From Candidatus Sabulitectum silens (GTDB lineage: Bacteria > Fermentibacterota > Fermentibacteria > Fermentibacterales > JCC-6): DNA of 64,000 bases. Below are positions 11,225 through 21,769 of this stretch, one piece after another (position 1 is the first letter of the stretch; each line of letters opens with the position of its first letter). The stretch is taken from the NCBI GenBank assembly GCA_001875255.1, contig MJAN01000002.1, positions 248,001 through 312,000 of the forward strand. Direction: 5' to 3'. The notes beneath the pieces were generated by a model that saw nothing but the letters and a program-made list of their open reading frames with translations, did not search any database and was not told the DNA's origin. The position numbers and the translations under genes are program-made.

Positions 11225-12783
11225 CTACAGACCCACCTGAACAGGAGCGCTCACATCTTCTGCGCCCTCTGCCAGGGGCCTTGCCACGAAGCGGACGTTG
11301 TCGTTTATTCCCGCTCCGCCGTAGGACTCCACATCGATGTCCCAGGGCCCGGCGTTCTGCCTTGTGGCCTCTATCTCGAGGTAGGGGTTGAAGTCTCCCC
11401 CGTCGTCGTCGCTGAAGTAGACCTCACCGGCGGCGTCAACCACGGTAAGGGTAAGGTCCACATCGGACTCGGCGAATATCTCGTATGTCTGTCCGGATTC
11501 GAAGACCATGGTGAAGTACAGGTTGTTGCTTGTGTACTCATCCATGTTCATGGGAACCGTTGCCTCGTCCCGCTCCAGGGGGGCGGCCATGTAGTAGCTG
11601 AAATCCACGAACTCCGTTGAGGATTCGGAGTAGGGTGTAACGAGGGCTGCGTAGGAACCCGGTGAAAGCTGAAGGGTCAGCTGGGGGTCGAAGCCCTCGG
11701 GGCCGTCGTCGTTGTAGTCGATCATGGTCATGTCCTGGTCGATGATGGCCATTTTGGTGTCGTCGTAGCAGCTGGCGTCAAAGATGTACTCGCCGTCCTC
11801 CTCTATGCTGAACTCGAAAACCACCACCTGTTCTTCGGGGTAGATGCCCCAGTAGTCCCCGGCCTCGGGCCAGTAGGCAAGAACCATGGAACCCTCCCGG
11901 AACTCTCCGGTGTACCACTCGTCCATATTGTCTACCTGAACGATGTCTGCGGTCATTTCGTCGGGGTCCATCTCGGAGAGGGATACGGTGAACTCGGCAT
12001 CGTCGGAACCGCCGTAGGTGTTCACCACGCAGAGGTAATCGCCTTCTTCCAGTTCACCGGAATAGGCGGGGTTCATGCCGTTGGTGTCGTCGTCGTAGTC
12101 GATATAGGTGAGCCTCCCTGTCCACCATGGCGATGGCCATGACGCAGTCGATCTCGCTCTCAACGGCGATCCTCACCCACTTGTCGCCGTGGGCACTGAA
12201 GGGAATCACCCTGCAGGTCTCCCAGTCGTCGCGGTACATGTCCGACATGTCGTAGAGCATCTCCTCCATGAGTTCGTTCTCTTTGTCCCGAAGGATGAAG
12301 GATTCCACTTCGCTGTCCATTTCGAGGGTCCACCAGTAGTCGTCGGCCTCGGCGGCCTCCATGGTGAAAAGGGCCCTGTCGTCGCCGTTAAGGTCGAAAA
12401 CGATGGCCCTGGCCCCTCGGGAACCGCATCAAGGGATACGAAGGCGTCGAGGGACTCTTCCCAGTCGTCGCCGGCCACGAGAACGGCGCCCTGGGCGTCA
12501 ACCACAACTATCACCGGGTCCATGCGGTTTTCCTCAACCAGCAGCGAAATGCCCTCGTCGGACTTCGCCAGGGGAAACTCGATGGCGGCCCAGTCGTCCT
12601 CAACAACGAATCCCGCCGCAAGGAGAACATCCTCGGCGTCGGGAATGAGTTCTTCAATTTCCACACCGGCTCCGAGATCTCCCTCGGCGGTGTCTCCGGG
12701 CTTGAGCCCTCCGCCGCCGAGAAGCGAACACCCCGCGGTGGCAAGAAGCAGTACCAGCAGACAAATACCAGTTTTCCAACCAT
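11225..12783 (-). CDS. Secreted lipoprotein with repeated PPC-like beta domains
   Basis: About 520 residues. A lipoprotein signal peptide (CLLVLLLATAGC) is followed by an acidic mature region with at least three pre-peptidase C-terminal (PPC-like) beta-sandwich units. Each carries phrases such as LLLPGSYAALVTPY-like strands and DYNDDGPEGFDPQL or YIDYDDDTNGMNPAY Asp-rich loops, which suggest calcium binding. The likely start is the ATG at 12783, because AGGAGG stands just upstream; using it requires one more A in the A4 run that follows. An alternative in-frame ATG is at 12802. Other breaks lie near 12420 (G4 to G5) and near 12112 (two changes). Function is unknown; PPC domains usually accompany secreted peptidases, and a C25 peptidase gene lies just upstream on the same strand. 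Confidence 0.6.
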
Positions 12784-12914
12784 AACTGACCCTCCTGTTC
12801 ATCGTTTCATATCCCGGAACCTTTACTGTTACCCCGGGAACGGTTCTTTCATTCCGTAACGCACCGGAGCTATTATAAGGAAATGCCCGCCGGGGCACAG
12901 ACCCCCGGCGCACT

Positions 12915-12944
12915 AAAAAAAGGGACCCGGCAACCGCCGGGCCC
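12915..12944 (-). terminator. Rho-independent terminator of the C25 peptidase gene
   Basis: Reading the minus strand, a GGGCCCGGC arm, a GGTT loop and a GCCGGGTCCC arm (one bulged T) are followed by seven T residues. It lies 17 bp after the peptidase stop codon and separates that gene from the downstream lipoprotein. Confidence 0.85.
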
Positions 12945-12961
12945 CTCTGGTAAAGGCTGTT

Positions 12962-14904
12962 TTACCTGATTACGCTTACCCTGGCGGTGGCCATGCTGCC
13001 GCCCTGGGTGAGACGCATGAAGTAAACACCGGTGGAAACGCTTGAGGCGTCCCAGGTGAATGTGGCCTGTCCGTTGAGCTCACCCTGGAAGGGGCGGGCA
13101 ATAACGCGGCCTGTTACGTCGAATATCTCCACCGAGGCCGGTCCGCCGGTGCCGGTAAGGGAAACGGGAACGCTTCCCATTACAGGGTTCGGAGCGGAAA
13201 CGGAAACGGGAGAACTGACGATGCCCGAGGTGAAGTCCTCTATGCCGGTCATGGGCCAGGTCTTCATTATGACACTGGGGTCGCCGAAGAGGGTGTAGCC
13301 CTCGAAGTAATACTGGGTGCTTCCGCCGCCGCTGTAGTACTCGTAGACAGCCATGAGACCCTGATTAAGGAACCCCTTGGGCCAGTAGACATCGTTGCCC
13401 AGGAAGGCTTCGAACTCACCAATCTGTTGAATGTCGTCTTCGTCCCAGAAAGAATTGGGAACGGAACCCCAGAACCACAGGCCGCCACGCTCAGGTGTGC
13501 GGGTCCAGGTTTCACCCCAGCAGGTTGAAACGCTGAAGTCGCCTGTAATGCAGGCATGGCTGAGGACACCGGGGAACATACCGTCGTTGGTGAGCTGGTT
13601 GAAGCTGGACTGTGGGAAGCTCATGTCGCCCCAGCTCGTGGTGGAACCGTGGCCGCTGAATGTAACCATGGAAAGGCCTGCGTTTATGGCAGCCACGGCA
13701 TCGGCGGCGGTTCCCCCGGTGGTTACAGGGTAAACCTTGATGGAGGTGTAGCCCCTGGGGGTGAGGTAGTTGTCGATGCAGTAGTTATGTGTACCCTCGG
13801 TTATGTTGTAGTTGTCGTTGGATGCTATGAAAAGGGCGTTCTGAACCCAGCTCTGCACACCCACCGAGTTCTCATAATCGATAACCCTCTGGGCCATTGT
13901 AACGGTTTCGCCGGTGGTGGTAACGCTGAACCTTCCTATGAAGGCGTCGGGAACCCAGCCGCCGTCGTCGAGGCAGGCGTAGTAGAGGTCGGTAACGCCG
14001 CCGTACTTCACAGCGGAGCCGCCGGGAAGGAACTGGTCGTCGCCAACGAGAAGCACATAGACAACACCTTCGTTGATGGCGTTCTGTATGTAGTCCTGTA
14101 TCTCATCGGCGGTGGAACCGGTAACCGAGAGGTCGACCATTTCCACATCGAAGCCCAGTGCCTCTTTGTGGGATACGAAGTCGTCCATGGCGGTGTCCAC
14201 GAAATCGCTGTGGCCAACGATGAGGTAGGGGGCCGGGGGTGTGTCCATGGCCTGCTCGAAGGTGCCGTAGTTAACCAGCATGTTCTCGAGGATCCTCTCG
14301 TACTGAGAGGTTGCCAGCCTTGAGGCCTGCTCGTAGCTGGCGGCAAGGTCGCCCCCTGGAACTGAAGCTCTATCTCGGCTCCGGCCAGAAGGGTGAAGCT
14401 GTTTTCCTGGACGTTCCAGCGAAGGGGCATGACCTCGACAAGGGCAAGGTTCCTTCCCCGCATGCCGCCGGCGTAGACGATCCTTACCCAGTTTTCAGGG
14501 TAGGCGGAGCCGGAGGCGTAGACCTCGGGTGCGAAGCTCATGGTGTATTCGTCCCGGGAGAGGCTCTTCGGCGCGCTTTGGACTGCGGGAACCACCGGAG
14601 CGCCGTCGTGACCTATCGTTTCAAGTCTGTGTTCGTTAACCAGGGCATCCACCCTGGCGCCAATGGGGATCTCCACCCAAACCCTGTAAACGGGAACCCT
14701 GGGGAAGCCTACTTCCGCGAGGTTTTCGGCGTTATCCATGGAAATGGTGGTGTATGTTCCGCCACGGAGGCTTATGGTTCCGAATTCCGGTATGGCGGAG
14801 CTGAGGTTCAGCGTAACACCGGTCTCGGAAGACTCCATAACCGAGAGCCCCGAGGCGAAGGACGCCCAGGCGAACACAGTGAACAAAAGCAGAGCAGTTT
14901 TCAT
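12962..14904 (-). CDS. Gingipain-type cysteine peptidase (C25) with C-terminal sorting domain
   Basis: About 647 residues: signal peptide (MKTALLLFTVFAWASFASG), an N-terminal propeptide-like beta region to about residue 190, then the caspase-like C25 domain. The catalytic His is seen in MVTFSGHGST (near residue 418) and the Cys in LSHACITGDF (near 450). The last 85 or so residues form a FlgD/Por-type domain: NPVMGSVPVSL, VEIFDVTGRVI, TFTWDASSVSTGVYFMRL. In Bacteroidetes such domains direct type IX secretion and cell-surface attachment. The start ATG at 14904 has AGGAGG upstream. One frameshift near 14356 (G5 needs G6) joins QFQGGDLAASYEQ. The gene is divergent from the cupin/patatin genes and ends at a strong terminator. 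Confidence 0.88.
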
Positions 14905-15024
14905 CTTTCCTCCTGTTTGATTTCTTTCTTATATCATTGGCTGAGGCCAACGACCTGGCATACATATTTATATACGCGTGGCATCAAAGATAGTTTCATG
15001 AATAACCGGAGTAAAGGAGGGGAA
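14905..15024. promoter_or_regulatory. Divergent intergenic region with a short palindrome
   Basis: This 120-bp AT-rich gap separates the C25 peptidase from the cupin gene. It contains TTGGCTGAGGCCAA at 14937-14950 (5-bp arms, 4-bp spacer), which could be an operator, and TATATAC-like sequence further right that could be a -10 for the plus-strand genes. No convincing paired -35 and -10 was found. Confidence 0.25.
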
Positions 15025-15359
15025 ATGGCGGTGATCACAAGAAAGCCCAGGGAACGCCTCATAGCCAGTTCCGGAGCCAGGGGAACCCGGGAGGCTCTTC
15101 TGGCGGGCCCAGCCTCCGGCTGCAACCGGTTCACTGTGAAAAAGCTCACCCTCGATGCGGATGGGATAACAGCACGGCTCAGCGAAGGGGCCGGGGCGGT
15201 TTACTTCCTTCATTCCGGGGCTGTTACCATGAGCCACGGCTCAGGTGAACTGGATGTCCTCGAGGCCGGCGACACCGCTGTGGTCCACCCCGGGGAGGCC
15301 CACCGGCTTCACAACACCCACGGTGGCAAAAGCACAGTGCTGGTGGTTACCCCCAATGA
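15025..15359 (+). CDS. Small cupin-domain protein
   Basis: About 111 residues, a single conserved beta-barrel. The cupin pattern is seen in GAVYFLHSGAVTMSHGSGE (motif 1 region) and LEAGDTAVVHPGEAHRLHN (motif 2, with PGEAH and a following His). Several His and Glu residues are in positions that often bind a metal, but no substrate can be inferred. The start ATG at 15025 has AAGGAGG at 15014-15020. As given, the frame runs on into the next gene. Adding one C to the C5 run at 15350-15354 gives a stop TGA at 15357-15359 that overlaps the next ATG in an ATGA arrangement, and the length becomes whole codons. Probably translationally coupled to the patatin gene. Confidence 0.6.
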
Positions 15360-17482
15360 GAACAGCAGTCACTGTCCTTCTTGTCCTTGCTGTACTCTTC
15401 CCATCCTCGGCGAAGTCACCCCCCGGACATCACCTCCGGGGATAGCCCTGGTACTTGCCGGGGGCGGCGCAAGGGGCCTTGCCCACATAGGTTTTCTCAG
15501 GGCACTGGAAGAGAGCGATGTAAGGGTCTCCGCCATCGCCGGGACAAGCATGGGCGCCCTCATGGCAGGGCTCTATGCCTGCGGCTACTCCGCCATGCAG
15601 CTCGACAGCCTGACCAGGAATATGGACTGGAATCACCTCTTCAGCTCCAGCCCGGAACCCAGGCTTACCTTCCTGCCGGACAGGATAAGGGGCAGGCAGG
15701 ACCTCATCAGCCTGAGCCTCAGGGGGTTTACCCCGTCTCTACCCGCCAGCGTTGTCTCCAACATGCGTGTGGGCTTCCTTCTGTCGGGGATGACCGGTCC
15801 CGCCCAGGTCCAGAAGGGGTTTTCATACGACTCCCTTCGAATTCCCCTCCGGGTGGTTGCCTCGGACCTGACCTCCCGGGAAAGGGTCTATCTGGACCGG
15901 GGACATCTCTGGGAGTCACAGCTTGCCAGCATGGCCATTCCCGGGATATTTCCCCCGGTGCGGTACGATTCTCTGCTTCTGGTGGACGGGGGCATGTTCG
16001 ACAACATGCCGGTGGATGTGGCGGAAATGGTATGGCCCGGCCTGCCGGTGCTGGCTGTGAACGTTGGGAACGCAAACCCCATCGAATACCCCGACACGCC
16101 ATCCCTGTTCACCGTTGCGGGAATGACCTTCACCGCTCTTTCCCAGAGGGTGAACGAGTTCTACTACAGGGAGCCCCGGTGGCTGTTCACCCCGGACCTC
16201 CACGACGCCCAGGTGTGGAGCTTCGACGAGACCGACTCCCTTATAAGCTGGGGGTACCGGCAGGGGCGGGAATGGCTTGCTGAACAGACCGGTCTGCCCC
16301 GTGGCGCCGGTGAGAACCGGGGCTTTACCCCGCCCACCTTCATTCTTCGCAACATAATGTTCTCCGGGAACAGCAGTGTTTCTGTCTTGGCCATAGACAG
16401 GTGGCTCACCATAGGTTCCGGTGACACCATAACCACACGCTCCGCCATGGAAGCCGCCGAGAACCTGTATGCGTCGGGGCTTTTCAGCATGGTCAGATTT
16501 TCCATGACCCCCGCCGGACGCCAGGGAAACGCCAACCTCCACTTCCGTCTCACCGAGAAAGACCCCGGCAGCATCGGCCTGGGCCTCTCCTACAACAACG
16601 ACTTCGGCATGGACGCAAGGCTCACCATTGAACACAGGAACACCTTCAACAGGGGAATCACCTCATACATCAACACCGGCGGCGGGAACGGATACGCCTT
16701 CGCCGAGTTCAGCAGCCTCAGCAACACCCGAAGAAGGGACCGCTACATGGGCCTCAGGGCGGGGATAAGCCAGATAAAGGGCTGGGAGCCCGATGAAACC
16801 GGCGAAAACCACCTGCGAACCTGGACCGACCACTCCTTCTCCATGGACTTCGGCAGACCAGTCTCATGGTTCGGGATGATGGAACTCAGCGGCGGAATTC
16901 AGGGCAGGAACTACGCCGGAACACAGATGACCCAGTCCTTCCCCCTTCTGACCGTTTCCGTTCTCACGGACACCAGGGAGAACCCCACAGCCACGGCGCC
17001 GGGTACCAGGTTCTACGCCAGGGCCGGCTGGTGCCCCGCCCCTGGAAGCGCCCATCAGTCGCTGCAGTGGGACATCAGCAGAAGAAGGGATCTGGCCGGG
17101 GAGTTCCAGGGAAGTCTCTACACCTGGGGAAGCCTGCTCTGGGGAGATAACTATGAATGGCAGCACGGAAGACTGACCGCCTCCAGGGGAATACCCGGCT
17201 ACAGGTGGAACACCCTTCCCACCAGGGAAAGGGCCGCCGGGGTCTCTGCATCTCCAGGAGCCTGGTGGGCCCCTCTTCCTGGACCTGGAAACGGTTGCCT
17301 CCTACGACTTCGAATCCTTTTCCCGGTACGCCGATGGAGAGATCAACTGGGGAACGGGGCTGGCGGCCAGGGTGAACATACCCGGAGGCACCGCAAGCCT
17401 GGGGCCGGGCTGGAACGACCAGGGCGAGCTGAGGTGGTCGTTCTCCTACGGAAGCGACTACTCCTTCGGCCCCGGCCGCTGA
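15356..17482 (+). CDS. Patatin-like phospholipase fused to an outer-membrane barrel (PlpD-like)
   Basis: About 709 residues. Order: signal peptide (MRTAVTVLLVLAVLF), patatin domain, POTRA-like segment, and a C-terminal surface-antigen (BamA/D15-type) beta-barrel. Patatin motifs are LAGGGARG (oxyanion hole), GTSMG (nucleophile elbow, GxSxG) and LLVDGGMFDNMPVDV (the Asp of the Ser-Asp dyad). The POTRA-like part includes ILRNIMFSGNSSVSV and the barrel LGLSYNNDFGMDARL. This domain order is known in type Vd autotransporters such as PlpD, where the lipase is exported through its own barrel. Breaks lie near 15410 (C6 to C7) and at two points between 17228 and 17272. The corrected C-terminus ends SYGSDYSFGPGR, converging with the sulfotransferase gene over 25 bp. 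Confidence 0.85.
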
Positions 17483-18270
17483 CCGCACATTTCAGCCGCC
17501 CGGTTGTATATGGCGATGTCCGGGGCGCAAATCTCCTCTATGCGGGTCATTTCAGCGGAGGATACCTTCCTGTCCCCGGATGGAACCGGATTCCTGTTCA
17601 CATGGGGAACAAGCAGCTTTGCGCCGTATATCCTCTCGAAATCCGCCGCCATTCCATCAAGGTTCTCCAGAACACCGACTATTCTGTACCTCGCAAGTCT
17701 GGCAACAGCTGAATCCACAAGCTCCGAAGAAACGGTGTCGCCGAATGAATAACTGTCCGGGACCAGGTATCTGAGGAAGGCTCGACCGTAGTTCTCCGCC
17801 CTTTCGGTTCCAAGGAAGTCCGAAAGTCCGGTGTGTATCCTGAAGTGATCCTCGGCCTTGTACCTGTTGAAAAAGTAGTTGGAGATGAATCTCTTCACCG
17901 GGTCCCGCAGAAGAAGAACGAAGTCCCATCGTTCTCGGAATGCTTCATAAACACTGTCCCTGAGAGCCCAGTGACCGCAGACATACCTGGCCCTTTTCTT
18001 TGCAAGGTAATATGGCAGAAGGTCCTCGGAGTATTCCCTGTAATCGGTGGAGAGTATCTCCGACGACCTGAGAGCCGCAACCGGATCATGGGAGAAGGAG
18101 GTGATGCCGGTGAGCTGGGCCCCGGGACCCAGGGCGGTCTTAAGGGCAATTTCCATGGAGGTGCCGCCGCATTTGGGTACATGGATGAAGGCCAGGGGTC
18201 TTCTATGTCTGACCCACCCGCCTGAGGCCAGCTGCCTGAGATTCCTCTGGGCAAAATCTACAAGTCCCAT
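17458..18270 (-). CDS. Sulfotransferase family protein
   Basis: An intact 270-residue protein. It has the two PAPS-binding elements of carbohydrate sulfotransferases: FIHVPKCGGTSMEIA near residue 30 (5'-phosphosulfate loop, PKxGGT) and LLLRDPVKRFISNYFF near 140 (3'-phosphate loop, RDPxxRxxS). It resembles the heparan 2-O type (PF03567) more than aryl enzymes. There is no signal peptide, so it probably acts in the cytoplasm on a polysaccharide precursor, lipid-linked sugar or small molecule. Start ATG at 18270. It converges with the patatin-barrel gene and stands alone; with gmd and sat in the window it hints at a sulfated surface glycan, which is inference. Confidence 0.85.
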   Translation of the reverse strand: MGLVDFAQRNLRQLASGGWVRHRRPLAFIHVPKCGGTSMEIALKTALGPGAQLTGITSFSHDPVAALRSSEILSTDYREYSEDLLPYYLAKKRARYVCGHWALRDSVYEAFRERWDFVLLLRDPVKRFISNYFFNRYKAEDHFRIHTGLSDFLGTERAENYGRAFLRYLVPDSYSFGDTVSSELVDSAVARLARYRIVGVLENLDGMAADFERIYGAKLLVPHVNRNPVPSGDRKVSSAEMTRIEEICAPDIAIYNRAAEMCGQRPGPKE

Positions 18271-18428
18271 TTTATTCCATTCTATTATTTATTTACCGGA
18301 CACTTCACAAAACAATACCCCGGATCGAGAAGCACTGTCAATGGAAGGCGCTGGGAAGGAACAGGCCTTGACCCCGGGGCGAAAATCAAACTAATTTGAT
18401 GAACGCAGTTTTATCGGGAGGGGGAAGA

Positions 18429-20125
18429 ATGGCTTCAAGGGAACTATGGAACAGCAAAACGGCTTTCATACTGGCATCGATCGGTTCCGCCATCGGGCTG
18501 GGAACATATGGCGGTTCCCATATGTAACCTTCGCCAACGGCGGGGGCGCGTTCCTGGTGGCATACTTCGTGTGCCTCTTCGTGGCGGGGATACCCCTTCT
18601 GATGCTGGAGTTCAGCATGGGGCACCAAACCCGCCAGGCCGCCCCGGGGGCCTTCGCAAGGATTAGACCCCGAATGCAGTGGTTCGGCTGGTTCGCCGTG
18701 GGCGTGGGGTTCATAATCGTAACCTATTACGCCATAATCATGTCCTGGAGCGTGAACTACACATGGGAGGCGGCCACCCTGGGCTGGCAGAAGGACCAGG
18801 GCCAGTACGCCAACGTGGAATACGCCGTGATGCCCACGGACCTCGAGAACATGGAGGTCCTCACTCCGATTCCCGGTGAGCTTTCGGGAACCGCCTTCGT
18901 GGACCCCGTGGACGGTACCCGGGGCATTATTCAGAACAGCGGCACCTTTCTGGTGGCCTGGGAGGGAAATCTCTACGCCATGTCCTCCCTGGAGAACGCC
19001 GACACCTTCATGTCCTCACCGGGGAATTTCTTCTTCAATGAGTTTTTGTGCCTTACCTCCAAACCCTGGGATCCAGGCCCCTTCCGGTGGCCACTTCTGG
19101 CGGGTTTCATCATCTCCTGGGCATGGATAGTGGCCTCGGTGTGGAAGGGAACGAAAACGGTGAGCAAGGTGGTCTACTACACCGTGTTCATCCCCTGGGG
19201 ACTTCTTATCCTTTTCATAATAAGGGGAATAACCCTTCCCGGCTCAGGGGCGGGAATATCCTTCTATCTCACCCCGGTGTGGTCAAAACTGCTGAACGCG
19301 GACATCTGGCTTGCTGCAATATCACAGGTGTTCTTCAGCCTCAGCGTGGGCTTCGCCATAATGATAGCCTATGGCAGTTTTCTGCCCAGAAAGACCAACC
19401 TCGCCGGCTACGCCATCATCATAGGCGTTGCCGATGCCCTCACCGCCTTCTGCGGCGGTCTGGCGGTGTTTTCCGCCCTGGGCTACCAGGCAACGAAAAT
19501 GGGTGTGCACATCACCGAGGTGGCCCAGTCCGGACCGGGTCTTGCCTTCGTGGCCTACCCGCACATCATAGGGAACCTGCCCGGAGCCAGGGTCTTCGGT
19601 GTTCTGTTCTTCCTGATGCTTCTCACACTGGCGGTGGACTCCGCCTTCAGCCTCCTCGAGGCAGCCACATCCGCGGTGAAGGACAAGTGGAAACTGTCCC
19701 ATAAACGGGCCAACCTCACAGTTGGCGGCCTGTCATTCCTTCTGGGGCTCCCGATGCTTTTCGGCGCCGGTCTGCACATACTGGACATCGCCGACTACTT
19801 CATGAACAGCTTCGGCCTTACCCTGGTTGTTCTGGTGGAGGTAATACTCATCGGCTGGTCCGTGGGCGCCGAGGAACAGAGGAAGTACATCTCCAGGAAC
19901 TCCAGCTTCAGGCTGGGTCAGTGGTGGAATATCTGCATAAGATGGCTAATTCCAATGGGCATCATCTGGATGCTCTTCGACGCCATAATGGCAAGGACCG
20001 CTCCCTACGGCAGCTTCGGCCTGAGAAGCCAGGAGTTCATCTTCGGCTGGCTCCTTATCATCCTGCTGCCCATAGTTGGGGACATCATGGCAAATGCGAA
20101 GGGTAAAGGGGATTTCCCGGAATAG
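18429..20125 (+). CDS. SLC6/NSS family sodium-dependent transporter
   Basis: About 565 residues with 11-12 membrane helices, a LeuT-fold symporter for amino acids or related amines. Signatures: [25 protein letters not shown] in TM1-2 (after repair), MLEFSMGHQTRQ, VFFSLSVGFAIMIAYGSF in TM6, and the SALLEA-like VDSAFSLLEAATSA in TM8. A roughly 100-residue extracytoplasmic loop (about residues 125-200) between TM3 and TM4 is longer than in LeuT. The start ATG at 18429 follows a GGGAGGGGGAAG stretch. A single missing G near 18508 breaks the conserved [10 protein letters not shown]. It is monocistronic, ending at a strong terminator. Substrate cannot be assigned. Confidence 0.9.
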
Positions 20126-20137
20126 CGAATAGAGAAA

Positions 20138-20174
20138 AGCGCCCCGGCCGGGAAGGGTCGGGGCGCTTTTTTTT
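20138..20174 (+). terminator. Rho-independent terminator of the SLC6 transporter gene
   Basis: AGCGCCCCG pairs with CGGGGCGCT around a 12-nt loop and is followed by a run of eight T residues starting at 20167. Confidence 0.9.
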
Positions 20175-20178
20175 CGCC

Positions 20179-20301
20179 CTATGGATTCATTGAGGAATTG
20201 ACATGGGCGCAGTCCACGGATCCTTCCAGTCCCCGGGAGGGCATGTGAGTGCCGCAGCCGGCAAGGACCAGGAGAAGAGCCGAGATAACCAGATACTTCA
20301 T
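20179..20301 (-). CDS. Very small lipoprotein (40 residues)
   Basis: A short reading frame with an ATG at 20301, GGAGAG just upstream, and a textbook lipoprotein signal: MKYLVISALLLVLAGC followed by GTHMPSRGLEG. The mature peptide would be only about 25 residues, containing one more Cys and ending SSMNP. It ends just beside the transporter terminator. It could be a genuine small lipoprotein, comparable in size to entericidin-like peptides, or the front of a longer gene cut by a sequencing error. I see no continuation in other frames, since the transporter gene follows on the opposite strand. Confidence 0.5.
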   Translation of the reverse strand: MKYLVISALLLVLAGCGTHMPSRGLEGSVDCAHVNSSMNP

Positions 20302-20429
20302 TTTCTCTCCTTTCTTCTAATTACGCAAGCCTTGTTTGTCATTATTATATATTGGCAAACAAAATTGTCAAGTTTTGCCTGCGGAATTGCCCCTCGCCCG
20401 GCTGGACGCCTCCGTCGGATGTAACTGTA

Positions 20430-20828
20430 TCAGCGGGTAACGGTGATGGTAAGGGAATAGCTGCCCGTGCCGTGCTCCAGGGCGTAAACCCTTGCCTGGC
20501 AGGTGCCTCCTCCGGCTATCCTGTAGGTAAGGGCCGGCTGGTCGGTGTACTGGGAATCCCATTCCGCCAGTACCGCCCCGGTGGACACCTCAACGAGCTT
20601 CAGCATGGGGTCGAAACCCTCGGCCTCTATCTCCACCGTAACGTTGTCCAGGGGTCTTACCGGGAAGTCGTATGGATCATAGGGCAGACCGGCGTGGTTC
20701 ACATCGGTGAGGTCCCCCGGTTCTATGGTGCCGGTTTCCTCCATGACCATGGGAGAGTCCTCCCGGGCATCTTCACCGCAGCCGGGAACAAGGAGCATGG
20801 ACAGTGTAACTAGAAGAAGCGTTCTCAT
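20430..20828 (-). CDS. Lipoprotein with a PPC-like beta-sandwich
   Basis: An intact 132-residue protein. The lipobox is LLVPGC at residues 12-17, followed by an acidic linker and one beta-sandwich: VRPLDNVTVEIEAEGFDPML, then LTYRIAGGGTCQARVYALEH and YSLTITVTR. The ending resembles pre-peptidase C-terminal domains. Its ATG overlaps the stop of the esterase gene (ATGA at 20825-20828), so the two are probably translationally coupled. Function unknown. Confidence 0.6.
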   Translation of the reverse strand: MRTLLLVTLSMLLVPGCGEDAREDSPMVMEETGTIEPGDLTDVNHAGLPYDPYDFPVRPLDNVTVEIEAEGFDPMLKLVEVSTGAVLAEWDSQYTDQPALTYRIAGGGTCQARVYALEHGTGSYSLTITVTR

Positions 20829-21753
20829 ATTCTTCCCTCCGTTTTCCTTTCATGGGCCTCACGGAAGAAACGCCAGATGAAGGGTCCCCCCTGGAAGTCC
20901 CCGCATGCCCTTCCGATAACTGATATGGGAAGGTACTGCTCCCCGCCGGGCCACACATGGCCCCCTCCCTCTATGTTCACCAGGGCGGTGGACCTTATAC
21001 CTCGGTAGAGGTAGAACACCGGGGTGCAGCCGTCCCCGGGCGACCCCTGGGGCAGGAAGACGGTTTCCGGCTGGTTCCCGAAGCTGCCGTTTACCCGCCG
21101 CCACATTTCCATGGCCTCCGGTGTTCCCATAACGCTGCCCCTGCCTCCCCTGAAACCGATCTCTCCCCCCTGGTAGGGCACCAGCGGGTCGGCGGTTCCC
21201 TGAATGATGAGAACATGGGTGGGCACCGCGGGAGCGAACCAGTCGGTCCCCGGGTCTGCTATTCCGGCGCATACCGGGGCGATCCCTGCGAACACACCGG
21301 GCATTTTCACCGCCAGGAAGTGGCAGAAGATACCCCCGTTGGACATTCCCGCTGCGTAGACCCTGGAGCCGTCGATGCTGAAACGGTTCTTCAGTGAATC
21401 CAGCAGCGCCTCCACGAAGGCCACGTCGGTTAGGTCGTCGGGGTCGGTCCTTCCGTCGTTCCAGTGGCGGCCAAGCCCCTGGGGTACACCGCTATGAACC
21501 CCTCGACATCCGCCAAGCCGCTGAGGCCGTAGTTCCTCTCCGCACCCGCCGCCGTGCCGTAACCGCCGTGGAACACCATCAGCACAGGAAGCCCGTCGCC
21601 GCCCCCCTCAGGCGGGTGCACCAGGGCCGTTCGAGTCTTCCCGCCGGAGACGATGCTCCAGACCTCGGTGCCCTCCATGGGATTCACAAAGGCAGTGCCG
21701 CAGGAAAGCGCCAGGGCAAGCAGAGCCACGGGCAGACAGCGTATCATCTTCAT
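20825..21753 (-). CDS. Secreted PHB-depolymerase/LpqC-type esterase
   Basis: About 309 residues with a signal peptide (CLPVALLALALSCG, possibly a lipobox). Alpha/beta hydrolase of the poly(3-hydroxybutyrate) depolymerase and feruloyl esterase (LpqC) family. Oxyanion strand VLMVFHGGYGTAAG, nucleophile elbow AAGMSNGGIFCHF (GxSxG), acid loop ADPLVPYQGGE and catalytic His in EGGGHVWPGGEQY. It should hydrolyse ester bonds outside the cytoplasm; the natural substrate is unknown. A frameshift near 21483 (a C4 run that needs C5) restores YPQGLGRHWNDGR. The start is ATG at 21753, with an alternative ATG two codons downstream. It precedes a coupled lipoprotein gene and lies 16 bp after the radical SAM gene, so all belong to one minus-strand cluster. 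Confidence 0.8.
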
Positions 21754-21769
21754 CCCTCCCCCTTTCTTC

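Noticed and set aside
14311-17712. A single 1,133-codon open frame on the plus strand
   Set aside because: It is three things run together: antisense of the C25 gene, the cupin, and the patatin-barrel protein. The internal signal peptide at 15356 and the ATGA overlap show separate genes.
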